Assembly (NCBI GenBank): GCA_003599475.1
Contig: QZKK01000262.1
Span: forward strand, 1-10,982
Length of the DNA stretch: 10,982 nt
Reading direction: 5' to 3'
DNA from: Desulfobacteraceae bacterium
Lineage (GTDB): Bacteria; Desulfobacterota; Desulfobacteria; Desulfobacterales; SURF-15
Position 1 is the stretch's first letter; each line of letters starts with the position of its first letter. Shown here piece after piece: positions 1-5,703 of the stretch. The translations under genes were made by a program, and so were the position numbers. A model generated the notes under the pieces. It saw only the letters and a list, made by a program, of their open reading frames with translations. It was not told the origin of the DNA and made no database searches.

Positions 1-201
1 CTCGACGATGATGGCGCGCACGCCTCGGGTCTTTGCTGCCGGCCCGGGGAAGCCGCGGGTGGCTCCCATTTCTTGCGGCAAGGAGCGGGTCAGCCCGCGG
101 ACGATCCCTTCTTGGTTTGTTTCGAAGCCGAGCTCGTCTGCCGGGCTCAAGGATACGATAAAAAAAGAGAGACAAACGATCAAAAGAGAGATCCTTCCCA
201 T
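1..201 (-). CDS. Exported protein, N-terminal part only (possible OmpA-family protein)
   Basis: This gene is cut by the left edge: the 67 visible codons are open with no stop. It starts with ATG at 201 and has a strong Shine-Dalgarno (AGGAGG, 212-207 on the minus strand) that overlaps the TAG stop of the preceding large lipoprotein, so it belongs to the same operon. The protein begins MGRISLLIVCLSFFIVSLSPADE, read here as two short parts: a Sec signal peptide of about 20 residues, then a mature start near ADELGF. The mature part reads EGIVRGLTRSLP and, later, KTRGVRAIIVE. I have an impression that this EGIV..LTR / TRG.R...VE pattern occurs ahead of the C-terminal domain in some OmpA-like peptidoglycan-binding proteins. 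That is memory-based, and the diagnostic domain would lie outside the window. The exported location is fairly secure; the family is not. Confidence 0.6.
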   Translation of the reverse strand, partial: MGRISLLIVCLSFFIVSLSPADELGFETNQEGIVRGLTRSLPQEMGATRGFPGPAAKTRGVRAIIVE

Positions 202-210
202 GGCTGCCTC

Positions 211-1737
211 CTATTCAAATCCTCCGTGAAAGTGAAGCTCGAGGCGGTTTTCGCCTTTGCTTTTGATCTTGAACGGCACCGTGTTCGAGGTGCGCAGGTT
301 CTTGTTTAAATAGGCAGAGAGCTTTTCCTGCCCCCCCTGGTATTCGAGCTCGTAGCAGAGACAGCTTCCCTCCTGTGCGCACAATTCATCGGCCCGCCGG
401 ATGGAGGCGATGCCCGGAGCCTCGCTTAAGATGGGATAGAGGCGCTTTTCATATACTTCCGTGAACCTGAAAAAGCAGATCCCCAGATCGGTGACCGGTT
501 CATAGAGCTCCGGGGCCAGCTTGGCTTCGGTAGCTTCCGGAACAGGCGCAATCGGCTGCTCCGTCTCAAGGGATGGAACGGAGCCGATCGATGCAGGACC
601 GGATGCAGGCACTGAAGTTTCGTAACCTGTTTTGATCGCGCTGCGGTCGAGATAGGCTTTGGCCGTAAAGCCGGAAAGGTAGGTGCCGGCCACATTGGTG
701 GGAATGAAATCGCCGGTATCGGCTTCGAGCGGGGAAACCCGCCAGACGGCTCGAAGCGCCGCACCGATTTTTTTTCCGTCCGGGTGCCGGAAGATATCGG
801 CCATCAGCAGCACGGTGCCGGCGGTAAAGCTTGATTCCTCAAGCTCGAAAAATGATTTGTTTTTTCTGTAAAAATCGATTTTCTGAAACGCCGTTCCGAG
901 GTCTTCGGTGCTCACTGCACAGGTAAATCCCCGTTGGCCGATGACAGCCTGCTGCAGCCCGTTTTGGATCGTGTGCAAAATACCGCGTGAGATGCCGCCG
1001 GAAGGCTGCGTGTAGAGTAAAACCCGAACCTCGGCATCTGCAACCCTTTGGTCTCCTGCTTTCAACCCCGTTCGGTATGCGTCTGCAAGCTCTGCGGCAA
1101 GGCTGTAGGACATGCGGTCGATGGAAGCATACGGCCGTTCCTCCAGTCCCAGTGGAAACGGATTTTTCCGGGGTGCCGAGACATGCAGGCGGTTTGCCGG
1201 AGCATCCTTTTCGAAATCGAATTCAGCCTCCGAAACAACCCCGGATATCGATCTGCCGGATACATCGGTTGCCAAGATGTGGGCTTTGGCCTTCTTCATC
1301 ACCTCATCGGGGTTTACACCCACCTCATAGATGATCAGGTTTTGCATCAGGCTCCGGTCGGATGCGGGAAGACTGCCGAAGCTCAAGGGCCGCCCCTCCC
1401 GGTATTCGAACCAGTTCTGGCGGGAAAAAGAATAGATGTCGTGCTGTTGACGAAGCCTGATTGCCAGCCGCTCCAGGATGTATTCTTCCAGCCTGGAGTA
1501 TGTCGAACCGGCTTTCAGCGAGGCCGGCATGACCGCCGCAGGGGCCATTTCGCCCGGTGTATGCCGCTGCTTGTTTAAAACCCCTTCAATCAGCCTGTTT
1601 ACGGCGACTTCGAAGCGCTCTTCGGCCGCCGGCTCCTGAATCGGGGGGGGTGTGCTGACACATCCGGTTGAAAGAATCGGGAAGGTAAGGACAAAAAGAG
1701 AGAGAGAAAGAGACACAGAACGCTTGATCCGTTTCAT
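211..1737 (-). CDS. Large lipoprotein, possible FlgO/CsgG/LpoB-like fold, with C-terminal domain shared with the next upstream gene
   Basis: The protein is 508 residues if started at ATG 1737, which has AAGGAG about 8 bases upstream (1750-1745). An in-frame ATG at 1785 exists but lies inside the preceding gene and would hide the signal peptide. Residues 1-26 form a lipoprotein signal with lipobox LSTGC (Cys26), followed by a Pro-rich spacer. Residues about 38-370 are globular. They contain helix/strand patterns such as SRLEEYILERL and LLMADIFRHPDGKKIGAAL that recall FlgO, CsgG or LpoB periplasmic proteins; this is a weak structural guess. Two stretches, about 40-180 and 215-350, may be a diverged internal duplication. 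A Pro/Glu-rich linker (about 370-410) leads to a C-terminal domain (411-508) with a PGIAS..R motif and four Cys (CFF, ELC, SCLC), which resembles the protein encoded at 2348-1749. Function is unknown; an outer-membrane, periplasm-facing location is likely. Confidence 0.8.
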   Translation of the reverse strand: MKRIKRSVSLSLSLFVLTFPILSTGCVSTPPPIQEPAAEERFEVAVNRLIEGVLNKQRHTPGEMAPAAVMPASLKAGSTYSRLEEYILERLAIRLRQQHDIYSFSRQNWFEYREGRPLSFGSLPASDRSLMQNLIIYEVGVNPDEVMKKAKAHILATDVSGRSISGVVSEAEFDFEKDAPANRLHVSAPRKNPFPLGLEERPYASIDRMSYSLAAELADAYRTGLKAGDQRVADAEVRVLLYTQPSGGISRGILHTIQNGLQQAVIGQRGFTCAVSTEDLGTAFQKIDFYRKNKSFFELEESSFTAGTVLLMADIFRHPDGKKIGAALRAVWRVSPLEADTGDFIPTNVAGTYLSGFTAKAYLDRSAIKTGYETSVPASGPASIGSVPSLETEQPIAPVPEATEAKLAPELYEPVTDLGICFFRFTEVYEKRLYPILSEAPGIASIRRADELCAQEGSCLCYELEYQGGQEKLSAYLNKNLRTSNTVPFKIKSKGENRLELHFHGGFE

Positions 1738-1748
1738 TGGAGCTCTCC

Positions 1749-2348
1749 TTATTCGAATCCCCTGTCCGGCCAGCGAGTTATGCATGTGTCGTTCTGCAGG
1801 TTCCGGTTACCACGATTTTTCTGCGAGTGCAACATTTGAAAACCGATTTCTTTGCTTGCCGCCTGCAAGGGGTGGATCCTTGCCAGCAGCCGAAGCTGCT
1901 CCGGGGTCGGGTTCACCATGAGTTTCACGGTTTTCGCATCCTCATCGTTTTTGGACACTTTCTGGAGATTCCGGTAAATCCGGCTTTCCAGATCGAAGAG
2001 GCTCGTTTTTTCCAGCACCACCTGCCACTCGACCCGGCATTTGGCCGGCTCTGCCGGGAAAAGGGAAAACCGGTACCGTTTTGCGGCAGCCACGCCGGGG
2101 GTGTTTTCGATGATCTCGTTGAAGATTTCGGCAACCTCGTAATCGGTCGCCCCGACCAGGACAATCGTGATCAGGTTCTCGCCTTCTTGGAACCCCGTTT
2201 CGAGTATCCCGGCCCGGCTGCTCTTATTTAAGGGAGTCGACGTCGCGTGTGCAAATTTGAGATCCAGGATCAGCAGGAAAATGATTAGAGCAACATAGCC
2301 GGCAATTGCGACGATCCTTTTTGTGTCCATTGAGGAAGTATTTTCCAT
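1749..2348 (-). CDS. Single-pass inner-membrane protein with periplasmic domain, unknown function
   Basis: The protein has 199 residues from ATG 2348, preceded by AAAGGA about 8 bases away. The longer frame from 2417 would add 23 residues with no visible ribosome site. A hydrophobic segment at residues 11-30 (IVAIAGYVALIIFLLILDL) is an uncleaved anchor, probably leaving the rest in the periplasm. Residues about 58-130 (ITIVLVGATDYEV, then NTPGVAAAKRYRF, then a C..EW.V strand and an L.....YRNL helix) form a small alpha/beta domain. The same pattern occurs at the C-terminus of the lipoprotein encoded just downstream (PGIASIRRA ... CYELEY ... LNKNL). The tail, rich in Asn, Gln and Arg, looks disordered. 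The stop at 1749 overlaps the Shine-Dalgarno of the next gene, leaving 11 bases between them, so the two are probably co-translated. I do not recognise a named family. Confidence 0.78.
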   Translation of the reverse strand: MENTSSMDTKRIVAIAGYVALIIFLLILDLKFAHATSTPLNKSSRAGILETGFQEGENLITIVLVGATDYEVAEIFNEIIENTPGVAAAKRYRFSLFPAEPAKCRVEWQVVLEKTSLFDLESRIYRNLQKVSKNDEDAKTVKLMVNPTPEQLRLLARIHPLQAASKEIGFQMLHSQKNRGNRNLQNDTCITRWPDRGFE

Positions 2349-2433
2349 GATGTTTTTCCTTTCAATTTCGATTGCACCGCACGCAAAGATCACAGAGAGA
2401 AAGCTTTGATCGAGCATTCGAAAAAATCACCGC

Positions 2434-2456
2434 GTCTCCGCGTCTCCGCGTCCCGC
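2434..2456. repeat. Short tandem repeat, 8-base unit GTCTCCGC
   Basis: Two full GTCTCCGC units (2434-2441 and 2442-2449) and a degenerate third lie in the gap between the SH3-like lipoprotein gene and the single-pass membrane protein gene. The same unit occurs about 3.4 times at 3407-3433 next to the palindromic repeats. Related GC-rich text (CCGCGTCCCCGCG, CCGTGTTCCCGCG) precedes repeat copies A and C. It looks like a dispersed host intergenic repeat rather than a gene-specific signal. Confidence 0.7.
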
Positions 2457-2500
2457 TTTCTTAACCATCTTTATCGAAGGGGTTTCAGGTTTTTCCAATT

Positions 2501-3148
2501 TTACATTTTCGCTTTTATTTCGATATTCTTTTTCGGAATATAAGCGGTTCCTCCGGAGTTGAGCGTCACCCTGCCCCAGCCCGAATGCTCCTGATCGTCC
2601 TCGATCGATATCTCTTCGCCACGCGCAAAATAAGCGATCGCCCGTGAATTGATATCCGCCTCAATAAAGGCGGCTGTCATGCTGCGGCAGATATCCTGGA
2701 TCGCTGGATTCGGCTTTTCGGAAACGGCCGCGTGGATTCGTTTAAAGAGCTCTTCCTCCGACGAAAAATACCGGAGCCCCTTCTTCGTGTCGATTTTGCA
2801 TCGCATTCGAGTCAATCGAGCGGTTATGGCATCGAATTCGAGAGTCACCGAGGCGGTGCCTGCTTCGGCCCTGATCCACCCGCGATCGCTGGAAAGCTCC
2901 ACCTGCTTGAGCTCAAAATCAAGCTCTTTCAGACTGAATCCGGCTCCGGAAACCACCGCATGAATCGGCTCCGAAAAGCTTTCTTCACTTTTTATGACGT
3001 AGTCTTTTATTTCCTTTACCGATGTAGGAATCAGAAGCAAAGGACTGCAGCTAATTGACAAACCGCAAGCAAAGGCTGTGATCCAGATTCCCCACCAACC
3101 AGCGGACCGATTTTTTCTTTGATTACCCTTATATGATAAGGTGTTCAT
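2501..3148 (-). CDS. Lipoprotein with DUF3568-like middle and C-terminal SH3-like domain
   Basis: The protein has 215 residues. ATG 3148 has a near-perfect Shine-Dalgarno (AAAGGAGGAA) 5-7 bases upstream. The N-terminus is basic, then hydrophobic, then has lipobox LSISC (Cys34), so it is likely a lipoprotein; a plain membrane anchor is the alternative. Residues about 43-145 (EIKDYVIKSEESFSEPIHAVV...GFSLKELDFELKQVE, in two blocks) follow the pattern of small lipoproteins with a DUF3568-type domain: a helix, then strands, then a closing ELFKRIHAAV helix. Residues about 162-212 read as a bacterial SH3-like domain, with INSRAIAYFARGEEISI, then GWGRVTL and GGTAYIPKKNI. Such domains often bind peptidoglycan or peptides. 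The gene is the first after the repeat-filled gap and may head its own transcript. Family placement comes from pattern reading alone. Confidence 0.78.
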   Translation of the reverse strand: MNTLSYKGNQRKNRSAGWWGIWITAFACGLSISCSPLLLIPTSVKEIKDYVIKSEESFSEPIHAVVSGAGFSLKELDFELKQVELSSDRGWIRAEAGTASVTLEFDAITARLTRMRCKIDTKKGLRYFSSEEELFKRIHAAVSEKPNPAIQDICRSMTAAFIEADINSRAIAYFARGEEISIEDDQEHSGWGRVTLNSGGTAYIPKKNIEIKAKM

Positions 3149-3248
3149 CCGTTCCTCCTTTGGTAGTAAAAGGAACTGTCAAAAATGACTAAAATTGTCC
3201 TGCGGCTTCTCCCTATCACCGCGTCCCCGCGCCCTTTACGCGCTTTGT

Positions 3249-3360
3249 GGAGGGGCGAGTTTCACGTGGAGGGGCGAGCTCTGCGAGCCCGAAGGCGGCG
3301 TCGTGCAACTCCCGGCGTCGTATCCGGCGTCGTATCCGGCGTCGTGTAACTCCGCCCTCC
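3249..3360 (+). repeat. Palindromic intergenic repeat, copy A (112 bp)
   Basis: The left arm GGAGGGGCGAGTTTCACG pairs with the right arm CGTGTAACTCCGCCCTCC at 15 of 18 positions. The core contains GGCGAGCTCTGCGAGCCCG and a 12-base unit CGGCGTCGTATC present twice (3313-3336) plus a variant third (3337-3348). It is nearly identical to copies B and C and in the same orientation. It is 12 bases longer because of one extra 12-base unit. There is no coding capacity or transposase, so it is best described as a REP- or MITE-like dispersed element. Confidence 0.85.
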
Positions 3361-3388
3361 AATCGCCCTCCAATCGCCCTCCAATCGC
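3356..3388 (+). repeat. Tandem repeat, three copies of 11-base CCTCCAATCGC
   Basis: Three perfect head-to-tail copies begin at the right arm of copy A. Copy B is followed by three degenerate versions (3570-3602), and copy C by a single CCTCCAATCGA (9643-9653). The difference in number and purity between copies points to replication slippage after the element spread. Confidence 0.85.
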
Positions 3389-3406
3389 CTCACAAGCTTT
3401 CCCCGT

Positions 3407-3433
3407 GTCTCCGCGTCTCCGCGTCTCCGCGTC
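3407..3433 (+). repeat. Tandem repeat, about 3.4 copies of GTCTCCGC
   Basis: Three full 8-base units plus a partial one lie between palindromic copies A and B. The same unit is present at 2434-2456. Confidence 0.8.
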
Positions 3434-3474
3434 GTATCTTCCCCCTGCGGCTCCGCGCCTATTGCGCCTTTTGT

Positions 3475-3574
3475 GGAGCGGCGAGTTTCACGTGGAGGGG
3501 CGAGCTCTGCGAGCCCGAAGGCGGCGTCGTGCAACTTCCGGCGTCGTATCCGGCGTCGTGTAACTCCGCCCTCC
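3475..3574 (+). repeat. Palindromic intergenic repeat, copy B (100 bp)
   Basis: This copy has the same layout as copy A with one CGGCGTCGTATC unit fewer and a few substitutions (GGAGCGGCGAG in the left arm, CAACTTCCGG in the core). The right arm CGTGTAACTCCGCCCTCC is identical to that of copy A. Copies A and B share extra flanking sequence (CTGCGGCT before, ACAAGCTTTCCCCG after), so they arose by tandem duplication of a unit of about 225 bp. Confidence 0.85.
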
Positions 3575-3636
3575 AATCGCCCCCCAATCGCCCTCCGGCC
3601 GCCTTACAAGCTTTCCCCGCGTCTCAAATTGCACGC

Positions 3637-4425
3637 CTATCTCCTTTGATGCATGATCTTCGCCCATCGCAATACTTTTTCCGAATAGGCCGGCTTGTCG
3701 ATGACGACCTTACGCCCTCCCGAATAAATGATCACGATCTCCTTATTGTTTTTACCGTTTGATGGACCGGCATAATAATATTCAACCGGGCAGCGCCAGG
3801 AGTCGATCCGGCTGCGGTTGCCGACCCCCGGTTTTCGGTCCGCTGCAGCCTGTGTATACATCCGATCGAGGTACCAACCTCCGGCCATGATGGATGCATG
3901 CGGATCGAAGGGGCTTGTCGAAATCGATGTTCCCTGATCCAGCAGCGCGCTCCGCGCGGAACGAAAGGTGCCCGAAATCGTCTGCATCAATCCCCGGGCA
4001 CTGCCGGCAGAGGCCGCTGCCTGAGGGTTTCCTCCGGATTCCACCATGATCACTGCCCCGATGATCTCAGGCGGAATGCCAAACTTTTGGCTTGCTTCCG
4101 AAATACTTCGGGAGAAAGGACGCAGAATATCCAGCAGGTATTCGGATACCTTATTCCCTGCTGAAGGATCGACAAGGGCTTGGGCTTCCTGTTCTTCTGT
4201 AAAAGGCAGATACAGGGCTTGAAGCCGTCTCCAAGGATCCTGTCTTGATCGGCCCTCCTGAACCGCCTTTGCCGGGGTCTCCTCTTTAATGGAATCCTGC
4301 AGGCGCTGCCAGGGGTCTGAAACTGCCAAAGCTTCGCGCACAAGAAATAGAAAGAGAAGGCTTCCGATCATAGCGATAACCATTGCAACCTGCGCAACGA
4401 ATATTTTTTCCACCAAAAGGTTCAT
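3637..4425 (-). CDS. Membrane-anchored lytic transglycosylase (SLT domain)
   Basis: The protein would cleave the beta-1,4 MurNAc-GlcNAc bond of peptidoglycan, forming 1,6-anhydro ends. From ATG 4425 (GGAGG 6 bases upstream) it has 262 residues. An ATG at 4506 overlaps the ExbD-like stop as ATGA and would add 27 residues. The N-terminal hydrophobic segment (about 8-34) is an anchor or signal. Two short motifs follow, DPWQRLQ (about 37) and DPWRRLQ (about 63). The catalytic domain spans about 110-262. It has the ES motif in MVESGGNP with likely catalytic Glu129, then ARGLMQ, then SIMAGGWYLDRMY, and YYYAGPSN in place of the usual AYNAGPG. These are the family-1 SLT hallmarks. Sitting directly after the ExbB/ExbD-like genes, it probably opens the cell wall for the machine. 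The catalytic assignment is secure; the biological role is inferred. Confidence 0.9.
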   Translation of the reverse strand: MNLLVEKIFVAQVAMVIAMIGSLLFLFLVREALAVSDPWQRLQDSIKEETPAKAVQEGRSRQDPWRRLQALYLPFTEEQEAQALVDPSAGNKVSEYLLDILRPFSRSISEASQKFGIPPEIIGAVIMVESGGNPQAAASAGSARGLMQTISGTFRSARSALLDQGTSISTSPFDPHASIMAGGWYLDRMYTQAAADRKPGVGNRSRIDSWRCPVEYYYAGPSNGKNNKEIVIIYSGGRKVVIDKPAYSEKVLRWAKIMHQRR

Positions 4426-4502
4426 GGTCCGCCTCCATTTTCCATGCAGAGACTCTGAGAACTCGGAGGTGAACATAAAGAGCTTTGAATCCCTGCGAAC
4501 AT

Positions 4503-4973
4503 TCATTTGATTTTCTCCGCGAAGGTGATGCCGATGCCGGAGCTCCCCAGGTCTCCGAATGCAGAAAGGTACTCCGAAAGCAACACCCGGTTGGACGGTT
4601 CTGCTTCGAGATAGAGCATTTTCTTTTCTGCTCCTTTTGCATCGGTGATTTTTACGATACGGCTGTCGGCTTCAAGCTTTCCGGCATCCTGAGCCGGCCG
4701 ATACCTTGTAATTCCGTAAACCAGAAAAACCGTGCCGCTTTCTTTTACGAGCCGTCCGAGTTTGTCGGAGGGGATGGTCGATAGAGTTGTGCTCACCGGC
4801 AAGCTCGTCTTTTCCGGACCCGGTTGCTGGGATAAGGCGTTTTGCAGTTTGTCTGCCGTGACGAACATGATGCAGAATATGAGCGTTGTAATATAAAGGT
4901 ATGCGTAGAGGTCTTTACCCGGGTCCTCTGTCCTTTGGAAAAGCATGCCCATTCGTTGTCTTCTTCGTGCCAT
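4503..4973 (-). CDS. ExbD/TolR-like biopolymer transport subunit
   Basis: The protein has 156 residues from ATG 4973 (AAGGG about 9 bases upstream). The frame is open to 5021, but that overlaps the previous gene. Layout matches ExbD/TolR: a basic cytoplasmic N-terminus (MARRRQRMGM), one membrane segment at about 22-40 (LYAYLYITTLIFCIMFV), and a periplasmic domain. Asp21, just before the segment (GKDLYAYL), aligns with the proton-carrying Asp of ExbD (PFIDVMLVLL). The C-terminal pattern KKMLYLEAEPSNRVLLSEYL...GSSGIGITFAEK matches the ExbD ending (strand, D/E, helix, GI.L..). The start lies 5 bases after the ExbB-like stop, so the pair is coupled. The periplasmic middle, with Lys and Asp-rich turns, is unlike standard ExbD. 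I infer that it forms the force-generating stator with its partner. Which of ExbD, TolR or a third type it is cannot be told from sequence alone. Confidence 0.8.
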   Translation of the reverse strand: MARRRQRMGMLFQRTEDPGKDLYAYLYITTLIFCIMFVTADKLQNALSQQPGPEKTSLPVSTTLSTIPSDKLGRLVKESGTVFLVYGITRYRPAQDAGKLEADSRIVKITDAKGAEKKMLYLEAEPSNRVLLSEYLSAFGDLGSSGIGITFAEKIK

Positions 4974-4978
4974 GATGA

Positions 4979-5689
4979 TTATCCCTTTCCGAGTGTCCGA
5001 ACGGAATCGCAAAGAGTCCATAACGGTTTTGACGATTCAGGTGGCTCGCCTGATCCATGGGATGACGTTCCAACAAACACCTTCGGAGTCGTACTCAAAT
5101 GCGCCTCCTCGATGATTTCAGCGATCCGAAGCGCGACTAAACTTTCCAATCGTTTAGCCCGGCTCATCAGATATCGGGAGCATAAAAGCGTAATCATTGA
5201 GCCCCCGATGGCGGCAGCACCAAGGGACGTGTAAAGGGCGGTAGCAAGCCCGTTGTTCCAGGATCCGACAAACAATGTCTCTGCGGTCATCCCTTGTGCC
5301 ATCCCCTGAAACATTTTGTTGAATGCGCCGATCGAACCGAAAATGGTTCCGGCAAATCCAAACAAAACAAGTGAATTGATATAGCCGTTTAGGGCTGTAA
5401 AATGGGTTGATACCTGGCCGTCAACCTCGGACCATATGGCATCCACCACGGCATCGGAGCTGCCTGAGCCGGTCATCACGGCCCTTTCAAGACGAGTAAA
5501 CAGAGGTTCCAGAAAACCGAGCGGAAGCAGAGAATTCCCTGATTGTTGCAAATCATGGCCGTCAATTCCCACCTTTCGAAGCAGATCAAAAAGGTAGGTC
5601 AATCGATGGATAATCAGGTAAATATAGGCTAAAAAGACGCTGCCGAAGAAAAATCCGAAGTTGATGACCATCCAGCGCAAAAATTCCAT
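4979..5689 (-). CDS. MotA/TolQ/ExbB-family proton channel
   Basis: The protein has 236 residues from ATG 5689, with AAAGGA about 8 bases upstream. Three membrane segments are visible at about 7-29, 103-125 and 145-170. There is a cytoplasmic stretch between the first two, and after the third a basic helix (SRYLMSRAKRLESLVALRIAE), as in ExbB and TolQ. The family signature lies in segments two and three: LVLFGFAGTIFGSIGAF, corresponding to GLFGTVWGI..F of TolQ, keeps the conserved Thr (Thr115). GLATALYTSLGAAAIGG corresponds to GIAEALIATAIGL, but the family Glu is Thr150 and the following Thr is Ser155. The C-terminal tail is short and polar. It forms the inner-membrane ring around the ExbD-like partner and would convert proton flow into motion. 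Family membership is secure; the subgroup is undetermined. Confidence 0.88.
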   Translation of the reverse strand: MEFLRWMVINFGFFFGSVFLAYIYLIIHRLTYLFDLLRKVGIDGHDLQQSGNSLLPLGFLEPLFTRLERAVMTGSGSSDAVVDAIWSEVDGQVSTHFTALNGYINSLVLFGFAGTIFGSIGAFNKMFQGMAQGMTAETLFVGSWNNGLATALYTSLGAAAIGGSMITLLCSRYLMSRAKRLESLVALRIAEIIEEAHLSTTPKVFVGTSSHGSGEPPESSKPLWTLCDSVRTLGKG

Positions 5690-5703
5690 GGGTTTTTCCT
5701 TTC

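Larger units (their letters stand above)
3149..3636. other. Repeat-filled intergenic region, no gene
   Basis: These 488 bases lie between the transglycosylase stop and the SH3-like lipoprotein start. They hold two tandem units of about 225 bp. Each unit runs from a CTGCGGCT box through a palindromic element to ACAAGCTTTCCCCG. Plus-strand reading frames through it give repeated low-complexity peptides such as VVQLPASYPAS and are an effect of the repeat, not genes. I see no intrinsic terminator with a T-tract on the minus strand, so transcription from the motor module may continue through it, though the paired arms could slow or process the transcript. Confidence 0.8.

Noticed and set aside
987..1578. 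Plus-strand frames of 115 and 176 residues inside the large lipoprotein gene
   Set aside because: The minus-strand frame has a lipoprotein signal, a ribosome site and operon spacing; the plus-strand frames have none of these.
3177..3182. Perfect TTGACA on the minus strand before the SH3-like lipoprotein gene
   Set aside because: At the correct distance the -10 position falls on the ribosome site (AAGGAG), with no TATAAT-like box, so I did not call a promoter.
3249..3433. Possible CRISPR array
   Set aside because: The short repeats are 8, 11 and 12 bases, head to tail, with no unique spacers and no cas genes nearby.
3195..3762. Plus-strand reading frames of 122 and 171 residues across the repeat gap
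   Set aside because: They translate the GC-rich repeat into repeated peptides (VVQLPASYPAS, RRIRRRIRRR), have no ribosome site and run into the transglycosylase gene on the other strand.
4503..5689. Zorya-type defence system (ZorA/ZorB)
   Set aside because: The channel protein is short, without the long cytoplasmic tail of ZorA. The partner lacks an OmpA-like peptidoglycan domain, and there is no helicase or nuclease gene beside them.
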